A stretch of 64,000 nucleotides of DNA from Paenibacillus sp. FSL A5-0031 (GTDB lineage: Bacteria; Bacillota; Bacilli; Paenibacillales; Paenibacillaceae), in the NCBI RefSeq assembly GCF_001956295.1, contig NZ_MRTD01000017.1:93719-157718 (forward strand), given 5' to 3'. Positions 52,045-59,205 of this stretch are shown here, piece after piece (the first letter of the stretch is position 1; every line of letters starts with the position of its first letter). A program made the position numbers and the translations under genes. A model generated the notes under the pieces. It saw only the letters and a program-made list of their open reading frames with translations. It was not told the DNA's origin and did no database searches.

Positions 52045-52078
52045 AATAGGCTGCCAATGCTGGCAGCCTATTTTTTAT
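52045..52078. terminator. Terminator after the chemoreceptor gene
   Basis: A 12-bp perfect stem AATAGGCTGCCA / TGGCAGCCTATT with loop ATGC is followed by a T-rich run. It also separates the convergent methyltransferase gene. Confidence 0.9.
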
Positions 52079-52097
52079 TTGCATATTTACTTATTAC

Positions 52098-52874
52098 TTA
52101 AGCTTCTATGGGCTTAATCGCTTCATATACGTAATTTTGTTTGCCGTTTGATGGGGCTTGGCCATAGTTGTAATCAGCTGACACAACCACATCGGAAAAA
52201 CCAATGTTTTCTAAAATAAGTTTAAACTCTTCGACACCGTACCAACGTAAGGCAAAGCGCTGCAGCTCAGTTTGGATAAGAGCGCCGTTGTGCCATTTTT
52301 CATATTTAATATATGAAATCTTATATTGATTGTATAAGTCGGCTTCAACAAGTTTGTCTTCCATGGTAATGATGTCTCCATCCGGCAGGTTGAATGTCGA
52401 CGTACCGCTATATTGCCCACAACTGAAATTGTTGTCAGGCAGGAACAGGTCAAGTATGATACGTCCGCCTGGCTCAAGATGGGTATACAAATTTTTTAGA
52501 GCCAGAAGTGATTCGTCTCGGTTCTCTATTAATAAGAATGAACCGCCTGGGATAATGATGGCTTCATAGCGATGAGGCAAATCAAGCTGTTGTAAATTTG
52601 ACTCATACAGCTCAGTAACGAGCCCGCGTTCCTCACAGCGTTGACGGCAGGATGCGAGCATTTCCGCTGAATAATCAACACCATCGACTTGCAGCCCTGC
52701 TTCTAGAAGCGGAACGAGAACACGGCCAGAACCGGCCATTGCTTCGAGAATACGACCCTTGCAATCTTTCAGTCGATCTTGGTAAAATTCTAAATCGCCA
52801 CCGATAGATTGACCTGTTTTCTTGGATAAATCATAGACCACTGTGCAAAGTTCTCCGTAATAACTAAACGACAT
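52098..52874 (-). CDS. Class I SAM-dependent methyltransferase
   Basis: This 258-residue enzyme has an N-terminal AESYDLS-like segment (YGELCTVVYDLSKKTGQSIG), motif I ILEAMAGSGRVLVPLLEAG, motif II VDGVDYSAEML, and EAIIIPGGSFLLIENRDE as the post-motif strand. ATG 52874 follows GGAGGG. The EAMAGSGR start is unusual compared with the common DxGxGxG. It stands alone on the minus strand. Methylated substrate not known. Confidence 0.87.
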   Translation of the reverse strand: MSFSYYGELCTVVYDLSKKTGQSIGGDLEFYQDRLKDCKGRILEAMAGSGRVLVPLLEAGLQVDGVDYSAEMLASCRQRCEERGLVTELYESNLQQLDLPHRYEAIIIPGGSFLLIENRDESLLALKNLYTHLEPGGRIILDLFLPDNNFSCGQYSGTSTFNLPDGDIITMEDKLVEADLYNQYKISYIKYEKWHNGALIQTELQRFALRWYGVEEFKLILENIGFSDVVVSADYNYGQAPSNGKQNYVYEAIKPIEA

Positions 52875-53128
52875 AATTAATTCCCTCCGATAATTAGATG
52901 TTTACGGAAGGGATTGTAATGCTTATCCCTTACGCACCTTAATAATGAACGTACCGGAATGTAGTTTTTGCATGATAACCACTCGCTTTCTTATAAAGTT
53001 ATTATAAGTATAGGTAATAGGTAAATATAGGTCAATATTTCCAAGAAAAAGGGATTTCTGAATTCTCATTTACAACGGGTTCATTTATACTATTAATGAA
53101 TGCTGGTCTATGAGAGGGTGATTATGGA

Positions 53129-53329
53129 ATGCATGTAAACTGTATGTTGTGCAGAAAACCATATGATATTAATCACAGCGATTCTCAATATCGAAAGCTC
53201 ATTGAAAAACAAACGAAGTATTATATTTGTCAGTCATGTCATTCCAAAACAACAAAAGAAGCAAGTGCTATGAGCGAGATTAAGCCAGAAAGCCTTGATC
53301 CCAACGGGTATGACAAATTAATAACTTAA
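53129..53329 (+). CDS. YlaI-like small zinc-binding protein (DUF2197)
   Basis: This 66-residue protein has two Cys pairs, Cys5/Cys8 (CMLC) and Cys34/Cys37 (CQSC), with a basic helical stretch between them. This resembles YlaI/DUF2197 proteins of Bacilli. ATG 53129 follows GAGAGGGTG; an ATG five bases upstream is out of frame and stops at once. A zinc ribbon is likely. Function of the family is unknown. Confidence 0.75.
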   Translation: MHVNCMLCRKPYDINHSDSQYRKLIEKQTKYYICQSCHSKTTKEASAMSEIKPESLDPNGYDKLIT

Positions 53330-53468
53330 TTGTTTATGCATTATGATGACGAGTGCTATGTTTTTTTGATAACTAGTGCTATGTATCTATGATGACCGAT
53401 GTACTGTTTTTATGATGGGGAGTGCTAGCCATCATTTCAAAGACGAATTTTGATCACTTCTTTCAACT

Positions 53469-53660
53469 TAACGGACATGAGAGACCTTATTTGCCGTAAA
53501 TCGTCCTTTTTCTCGATCTAACGGACATAGGGTCTCTTATTCCGTGATATTCGAAGGAATTTGCGGTTATTTTGGGCAAATAGAGGATCCTATGTCCGTT
53601 AGAAAGCAAATTAGCCTTTATTTTGAGAAATAACGGCTTTTATGTCCGTAAGGACGGAAG
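53469..53660. repeat. Long TAACGGACAT repeat, copy 1
   Basis: This 192-bp unit is repeated at 53889-54080 with about 13 mismatches by eye. It contains CTAACGGACATAGG (53518-53531), which pairs perfectly with CCTATGTCCGTTAG (53589-53602), plus further GGACAT/ATGTCC elements at both ends. Confidence 0.9.
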
Positions 53661-53880
53661 TTAAACCTAAGTCTAAACGTGAAACCTAAACTTAAACCGA
53701 AGACGAGACTAAAATCTAACCACATATCCTAAACGCACTGCCTAAACACACAACCTAAGACGAAACCCGAACCACAAACCCGAACCACAAAAGCCAACCA
53801 CAGAACCCAACCTAAAAAACCAATCACAAAACCAAATCACAAAACCTAACCACACAACCTACAAATGAAACCTACACACA
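53661..53880. repeat. A/C-rich degenerate tandem tract (AAACCTAA/ACCACAA words)
   Basis: About 220 bp of strand-asymmetric sequence, nearly free of T and G, made of short degenerate units such as AAACCTAA, AACCACAA and AACCCGAACCAC. It lies exactly between the two 192-bp repeats. It codes for nothing convincing. Origin by slippage is likely. Confidence 0.8.
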
Positions 53881-53888
53881 GCACTCAG

Positions 53889-54080
53889 TAACGGACATGA
53901 GAGACCTTATTTGCCGTAAATCGTCCTTTTTCTCTCTCTAACGGACATAGGATCTCTTATTTCGTAATATTCGAAGAAATTCGGGGGCATTTTGAGCAAA
54001 TAGAGGATCCTATGTCCGTTAGAAAGCAAATTAGCCTTTATTTTGAGAAATAACGGCTTCTATGTCCGTTAGGACGGAAG
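53889..54080. repeat. Long TAACGGACAT repeat, copy 2
   Basis: The second copy of the 192-bp unit, offset by exactly 420 bp. The part from 54001 on is almost identical to copy 1, while differences cluster in the middle. Confidence 0.9.
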
Positions 54081-54118
54081 CTAAGCACAGTCGAGGTAAT
54101 CAACGAGCCGCATCGTTT

Positions 54119-54787
54119 TTATTTATTGAGATGAAGCTTTTTATCCAAATATTTAAGAGCTTTCTCCGTGCAAACATCGCTCAGCTCTGCTTTGACGATA
54201 GCTCGGGTCTCTGCTAGATTATCGTGAGCAACAGCCTCTTTACCAAGTGTGGTTTGAAGCCAGTGATCTGAGCTTTCAAAGCACATACTGCTCCAACCAC
54301 CATCGAAGTCAGCTTCTTGTGCCCCGGTAATCACAATGTCAGCAAAGTTTTGAAGATCAACAAGCGCCCGATCGTAGTCTTTCTTCTGCTCTTTAGCGGT
54401 CAGCCGGCTTTCCTTACGCAAATTGCGTGAGTCGATATTGCCTGCTTCCTTAATAATATGATAAATATTTCTGGCTTCTTGGGACATAAGGCCGCTGCTA
54501 TAACGTTCCTCAACGCTTTTTCCTTGGGATAACAAGAACGGGATATGAGGAAACAAGTCAACGTGAATAAAGGTTAGTTTGCTGCCAAAAAACTTGCCAT
54601 ATGCCGCATGCTCATCCTTTACGATTTTAACCCGCCATATCCACGGATCAAACTCAGTTTCTGTATGCCAGCTGTCACTAGGAACCACGGCAGTGAGGGA
54701 CGGATGCTCAGGGATAAGGTCAGAGAATGGAAAAATCTTATATTGCTCGACCAGCTTTACGAACTCTGGATAAGTGGTAATGCTCAT
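54119..54787 (-). CDS. AlkZ-related protein
   Basis: This 222-residue protein contains PFSDLIPEHPSLTAVVPSDS, FDPWIWRVKIVKDEHAAYGK and GLMSQEARNIYHIIKEAG, and then a helical segment, ESRLTAKEQKKDYDRALVDL. These resemble short Firmicutes proteins labelled AlkZ-related (winged-helix proteins related to the DNA glycosylase AlkZ/YcaQ). The call is from memory of the family and uncertain. ATG 54787 follows AAGGAG. No catalytic residue can be pointed to, so a DNA-repair role is only suggested. Confidence 0.6.
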   Translation of the reverse strand: MSITTYPEFVKLVEQYKIFPFSDLIPEHPSLTAVVPSDSWHTETEFDPWIWRVKIVKDEHAAYGKFFGSKLTFIHVDLFPHIPFLLSQGKSVEERYSSGLMSQEARNIYHIIKEAGNIDSRNLRKESRLTAKEQKKDYDRALVDLQNFADIVITGAQEADFDGGWSSMCFESSDHWLQTTLGKEAVAHDNLAETRAIVKAELSDVCTEKALKYLDKKLHLNK

Positions 54788-54961
54788 ATATACACTCCTT
54801 ATATCGTTTACTCCTTTATTCTAGTTTTCACCTGTCTAATCCTTCCATACAGCGAGTTATTAAATTAGATCAAAAAAAGTAACTTTTTTACAGTAACTGG
54901 CGTCACTATACATGAGGTTAAAATGGAACAGCTCTTTGCTCATGAAAGGACTGGCGAAAAA

Positions 54962-55963
54962 GTGAAAGGAACATTCGTTTCAGCTGTCATTACAGTGCTG
55001 CTTCTTGCTGGTTGTGCAGCCGAAAGTGTTGACCCAAAAGCAACAAATGTACAGGAGCAGCAACTGGTTCAAGCTAAACTAACAGGGTTATTGGATAAGA
55101 AGATTAGTCCTTCATTTAACATCACAGATGCGAAAGAAATATCTATTTCCAGAGTAGCGGGTGCCAAGTCCGTTGAGTCAGTGTACACGGATCAAAGGAG
55201 GCTGGAGGCTTTTGTCAGCGCGATAAATACGGCAGTACAAATACAAGGTATTTTAAATATGTCGAAACCGATTTTTACGATTACGGTGAAACAGTCAATC
55301 GTGAAAAACACCTTCAACCTTTGGATAAACGAGAGTTCTAAACAGGGCGTTATTATGGACGTGAAAGATACACATAAGGGTTATGTATTAACAAAGGAAG
55401 CGACGAATGAATTACTCGAAATCATTCAAGAGGACTCACAGCTCACTGAGCAGAGTGAGTTCGTTATGCCGCTTACCTATGAGAAGGTTGAAAATACTCA
55501 GAAGGTTGTGAAGGTAGATCACATTCAAATGGAGCAGCTTATTAAAGAACAGATCATTAATGGCGGAAAAATTAGCATTTATTCGAAGTCGGGTGACGAT
55601 GAGCTGGTGTATGGTGCTTTCGAATCTGAAGCTGGTCTTTATGAGCTTGGGGCAGTTGGAGGCATGCATCCACAAAACAATGATGAGCTGCTGTCGATTA
55701 AAGAGCTAGAGCTTTATGGCAAGTTGCTTATTCGAATCGACGGTGTCTTTGGGGCAAATGCACCGATACACAATTATTTTGAAATGAAAGATGATAAACC
55801 CATTCCATTCCTGCTCGTAGATACTGGTCATGCGGAAGAAGTGGATCTAGACGGAGATACCATCGAAGAAGTGGTCTCGAAACACGGTTTACCGCTGCTC
55901 ACTTTTGTTTACAAATGGGAGGATGGCGCTTTTAAAGTTGGCGAAGTGGAATCGCAACAATAA
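54962..55963 (+). CDS. Hypothetical lipoprotein
   Basis: GTG 54962 is preferred because it yields a compact lipoprotein signal (MKGTFVSAVITVLLLAGC, Cys18) and has GAAAGGA upstream; an ATG at 54923 would add 13 charged residues. The 333-residue product has no family I recognise. The middle contains alternating strands (ISRVAGAKSVESVYTDQRRL; IFTITVKQSIVKNTFNLWIN) similar to other Bacilli lipoproteins with YbbR/DUF-type folds. The C-terminal part has PIPFLLVDTGHAEEVDLDGD, an acidic calcium-like loop. It precedes a secreted stalk-domain protein gene by 21 bp. Confidence 0.75.
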   Translation: MKGTFVSAVITVLLLAGCAAESVDPKATNVQEQQLVQAKLTGLLDKKISPSFNITDAKEISISRVAGAKSVESVYTDQRRLEAFVSAINTAVQIQGILNMSKPIFTITVKQSIVKNTFNLWINESSKQGVIMDVKDTHKGYVLTKEATNELLEIIQEDSQLTEQSEFVMPLTYEKVENTQKVVKVDHIQMEQLIKEQIINGGKISIYSKSGDDELVYGAFESEAGLYELGAVGGMHPQNNDELLSIKELELYGKLLIRIDGVFGANAPIHNYFEMKDDKPIPFLLVDTGHAEEVDLDGDTIEEVVSKHGLPLLTFVYKWEDGAFKVGEVESQQ

Positions 55964-55984
55964 TAAAATTCGCAGGAGGTTTTA

Positions 55985-56884
55985 ATGATGAAAAAATGGA
56001 TAAAAGCAACGACAGCTGCACTAACAATAGCGGGTGTGCTTAGTGCGGGTTCTGCAACGATGGCGGCGTCTGCACCCAAGGCACCCATTAAAATGTTCAT
56101 CGACGGCAGGCTTCAAGAAGATGTGCTGAACGTGAACGGCAGAACGATGGTGCAGCTCACAGCCTTTAATGATCCTGAAAAACTCAAATATTCCTACGAA
56201 ACGGCTAGCAAGACAATTGTGATCCAAAATCCAGCTCGGAAATTGACTGTTCGATTAAAGGACGGACTAAAATCAGCTGATGTAAATGGGAAAAAAGTTC
56301 CTCTGGATGCCCCAGTTACCGTAAAGAAAGGACGTACTTATGTTCCAGTTCGTTTTGTTACGGAAACGCTTGGCGGAACAGTAGGAACCGACAGTACAGG
56401 GAAACAGATTATTGTAAGAACACCGTCGGGTGAAGAACGGTTTAAAACGCTGAGAAATGGCGACTTAACAGAGGCTCGTAAGGTTGCGCTAGATACATTT
56501 GGAATAGATAATGGTATTAATATTACGCCTTATGGTGAAGGCATGACTTTTGAATATATTTTCCCTCAAGGGGAAGCACTCCGTTATACCATGGAATATA
56601 GAGGGTTAATCACCTATTATGAAATCAACGAAAACGGCATTAAGGAAGTAATATGGGAAAAGGACTTATACGGGAAAAACGGAGAAGCGGGCAAGGAACC
56701 AAAGCCGTTTGGTGATTCTGTCTATTTTTCAGATCGAATTATGGCAGATTGGCTGGCGTATGGGACGGTTGACAGCAAGGGCAAGCAGACGGAGTTGGGC
56801 TTTATTGATCGCAATAAGAATAAAGAGCTTCCTAAAATTATTATTATGCCGATCGAAGGAGAAGTACGAACTGATATTAAATAA
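55985..56884 (+). CDS. Secreted protein with copper-amine-oxidase N-terminal (stalk) domain
   Basis: This 299-residue protein has a Sec signal peptide (about residues 1-28, cleavage near TMAASA). A stalk domain follows: PIKMFIDGRLQEDVLNVNGR, then RTYVPVRFVTETLGGTVGTD, the hallmark of the copper amine oxidase N-terminal-like domain. That domain is very common in Paenibacillus surface proteins and carries no oxidase activity itself. The C-terminal half is unassigned. The start follows CAGGAGG and may be ATG 55985 or the next ATG. It is in an operon with the preceding lipoprotein. Confidence 0.87.
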   Translation: MMKKWIKATTAALTIAGVLSAGSATMAASAPKAPIKMFIDGRLQEDVLNVNGRTMVQLTAFNDPEKLKYSYETASKTIVIQNPARKLTVRLKDGLKSADVNGKKVPLDAPVTVKKGRTYVPVRFVTETLGGTVGTDSTGKQIIVRTPSGEERFKTLRNGDLTEARKVALDTFGIDNGINITPYGEGMTFEYIFPQGEALRYTMEYRGLITYYEINENGIKEVIWEKDLYGKNGEAGKEPKPFGDSVYFSDRIMADWLAYGTVDSKGKQTELGFIDRNKNKELPKIIIMPIEGEVRTDIK

Positions 56885-56921
56885 GTAAAAGATTCTATAG
56901 GGAATTAGAGAGGAATTAACA

Positions 56922-57377
56922 TTGATTAGAAAAATAGACATCACAGATGCTGCCTTAGCAGAGGAAGTATTGCATATACAGATTCCGTCCTATAGGGTGG
57001 AAGCAGAACTCATTGATTTTTATGAGATACCTCCATTAAAAGACACAGTAGATACGCTGCGAAATTGCGGTGAGACCTTCTATGGTTATTATATTAATAA
57101 TGAGTTGTGCGGAGCCATCGCCATCATGATTGAAAATAACATCATAGACATTCATCGGCTCATTATCCACCCTAACCATTTTAGAAAAGGAATCGCAAAG
57201 CAGCTGCTTCAGCACATCGAAAGTGTTGGAGTCAGCGGAAGCGTGATCGTCGTATCAACAGGATCTAAAAACGCACCTGCGGTTAACCTTTACAAGCAAA
57301 GCGGATATGTTGAAACGGGGGTTATTGAAGTGGAAGAACGGCTATCGCTCACCTCCTTCCAAAAAATATTAAATTAA
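56922..57377 (+). CDS. GNAT-family N-acetyltransferase
   Basis: This 151-residue protein has the acetyl-CoA-binding motif A region DIHRLIIHPNHFRKGIAKQL and the preceding strand LCGAIAIMIEN. Motif B follows in VIVVSTGSKNAPAVNLYKQS, then GYVETG. The start is a TTG at 56922 behind GAGAGGAA. It lies 37 bp after the stalk-domain gene. Substrate unknown; small-molecule or protein acetylation are both possible. Confidence 0.88.
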   Translation: MIRKIDITDAALAEEVLHIQIPSYRVEAELIDFYEIPPLKDTVDTLRNCGETFYGYYINNELCGAIAIMIENNIIDIHRLIIHPNHFRKGIAKQLLQHIESVGVSGSVIVVSTGSKNAPAVNLYKQSGYVETGVIEVEERLSLTSFQKILN

Positions 57378-57412
57378 CGCACCTCTCACACGTACTGAAG
57401 GAGTTTGATGAT

Positions 57413-58162
57413 TTGTATCAGTTAGCCAAGGAGCTTAGCGGCTCTCAAGAGATTACCGTCTATGAAGCCAATCAATTATTTGGGGAGATCGGAAAATATC
57501 GCTTCTTGCAGTTCTCTGATCATGCGATTCAAGGAGCGATAGATTTGAAGGAGCCGAATCGAGTCGTCATGGAATATCCGCGTGCGATCATGCATCTGAT
57601 GGAAAATAACGATCCATCGTTCGAAGATGTTTTTATGATTGGTCATGGAATTGGAACTATCGCCGGACACTATTCCGATAAACGATTTGTGATAGCGGAA
57701 ATCAATGAGAAGGTAGTTGAGCTGAGCAGAACTTATTTTAGCTATAGCGAGGACAATGTTGTAATTGGAGATGGGCGGCAAATTCTTGAAAATCAGGCGT
57801 CCGGCGGTTTTGATTATATTATTTTGGACGCCTTCACGAAAGAGGGGACACCGTATCATTTAACGACATTGGAATTTTTTGAGTTAACGAAAGAGAAGCT
57901 GAACGCAAGTGGTTCGATTATTATGAATCTCTTCGGAAAAGTCAAAAACGATAAATTAATTAATTCAATTTATTCAACATTGAAAGAGATCTATCCGTAT
58001 ACGAAAGCCTTCTCTCTGCCAGCAGAAGATCTAGCCGATACTCGTAATATGATCATCGTCGGCAGTAACAAAACGCTCAGCTTTCAATCACGGGAAATGG
58101 CTGGTTTCGTCGAAATAGAATTAGAAGAAGGGCATCGTATGGCGGACAAACGAAAAGGATGA
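57413..58162 (+). CDS. Spermidine-synthase-like methyltransferase-fold protein
   Basis: This 249-residue protein begins at TTG 57413 (AAGGAG at 57398-57403); an ATG five bases upstream is out of frame. The fold resembles the spermidine synthase/aminopropyltransferase family, with FLQFSDHAIQGAIDL, VFMIGHGIGTIAGHY, FVIAEINEKVVELSRTYF and FDYIILDAFTKEGTPYHL. The glycine motif GHGIGT replaces the usual GGGDG, and the Asp that normally follows it is absent, so true spermidine synthesis is doubtful. No speD or other polyamine gene is near. A related methyltransferase role is the alternative. Confidence 0.75.
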   Translation: MYQLAKELSGSQEITVYEANQLFGEIGKYRFLQFSDHAIQGAIDLKEPNRVVMEYPRAIMHLMENNDPSFEDVFMIGHGIGTIAGHYSDKRFVIAEINEKVVELSRTYFSYSEDNVVIGDGRQILENQASGGFDYIILDAFTKEGTPYHLTTLEFFELTKEKLNASGSIIMNLFGKVKNDKLINSIYSTLKEIYPYTKAFSLPAEDLADTRNMIIVGSNKTLSFQSREMAGFVEIELEEGHRMADKRKG

Positions 58163-58176
58163 ACCGACTATACAGA

Positions 58177-59061
58177 TTATTTATTGTCACGTATGATTTT
58201 TCGATATTCGCGCGGCGTCATGCCGACAATTCGTTTGAAATGGGTGAGGAATGCATCGATATTTTTGCAGCCGACCTCTTCCGCAATGCTGCTAATTTTT
58301 AGCTGGGAGTTCCTAAGGAGCTCGCAGCTTTTTTTTATGCGCAGATGCTGCAAGTAATGCAGGAAGGTTTGTCCGGTATGCTGCTTGAACACTCGGCTGA
58401 AATGCCGCTCGCTCCACTCGCAGCGATTTGCAAGCTGGCTGATGGTTACATTCTCATGAGCGTGCTGCTCAAGGTAGTTCAGCACATGATGGAAGCGGGC
58501 GGAAGAATTCTCTTCTAATAACAGCTCCTTAGCGTCCTTCATTAATCGATAGACGGATAGAAACAGCTGTACTAGCAGCGTTAGCAAATAAGCCGATGAC
58601 CCACTCCGCGGGAGCTCATATTCACGCAGCAGGCTGCGAAATAAATCTTCGATAACACTGTCCGAGTCGAACAAGGAGTGGAAAGTCGATGCATCATTAA
58701 AACAGGTTTCCAGAAAATCAACGATCTCCTGATCACCAATCCAGTCTTTCTGAGATTGAAGGAGCGAGGGCATGAAGACGCAATTATATACAATTAATGG
58801 CGAGCTGTTGCGTGAAGGTGTTGAAGGCCGAAAGACATGCGGAATGCCAGGCGGCAAAATAAATAACATCCCTTTATAAACGGGGACGACGTCATCCCCT
58901 ATATGATGAAAGCCCTTGCCTTCAGCTACATAAGCAAGCTCAATAAAAACATGATTGTGCAGCGGCAGATCAAAGTCTTCCTCGGCGCGGTTTACGAAGA
59001 TGAATTTACTCTTTTGAAAATATTGCTCGCTCTCGTAAAGCAGCGTATGCTTGCTTGTCAT
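58177..59061 (-). CDS. AraC-family transcriptional regulator (cupin sensor)
   Basis: This 294-residue regulator has a cupin-type N-terminal domain (FDLPLHNHVFIELAYVAEGK; GMLFILPPGIPHVFR) and a C-terminal AraC double HTH (VTISQLANRCEWSERHFSRV; ISSIAEEVGCKNIDAFLTHF). ATG 59061 follows AAAGGAA. It is divergent from the GH78 rhamnosidase gene, 144 bp away, which suggests a rhamnose- or rhamnoside-responsive regulator similar in design to RhaR/RhaS. Ligand inferred from that neighbour. Confidence 0.92.
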   Translation of the reverse strand: MTSKHTLLYESEQYFQKSKFIFVNRAEEDFDLPLHNHVFIELAYVAEGKGFHHIGDDVVPVYKGMLFILPPGIPHVFRPSTPSRNSSPLIVYNCVFMPSLLQSQKDWIGDQEIVDFLETCFNDASTFHSLFDSDSVIEDLFRSLLREYELPRSGSSAYLLTLLVQLFLSVYRLMKDAKELLLEENSSARFHHVLNYLEQHAHENVTISQLANRCEWSERHFSRVFKQHTGQTFLHYLQHLRIKKSCELLRNSQLKISSIAEEVGCKNIDAFLTHFKRIVGMTPREYRKIIRDNK

Positions 59062-59205
59062 CAGCTTTCATTCCTTTCATCCGATGTCGTTTTTCAGGGA
59101 ATAAATGTCCGAAACAGGGGTAATTGAGTAGCATGATTTTACTATAATTAGAGGTAGAATGCACGTGCAAACCTACGATTACTCGCTTAGAAGGGGCGGA
59201 ATAAC

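Larger units (their letters stand above)
53330..54118. other. 790-bp repeat-rich intergenic region
   Basis: Apart from the direct repeats and the A/C-rich tract listed separately, the first part (53330-53468) contains three imperfect copies of a short TATGATGACGAGTGCTATG-like motif. No gene is supported in this stretch. Confidence 0.6.

Noticed and set aside
53661..53880. A/C-rich tract as a coding repeat protein or telomere-like end
   Set aside because: No open frame with a ribosome binding site fits; units are degenerate and internal to the chromosome.
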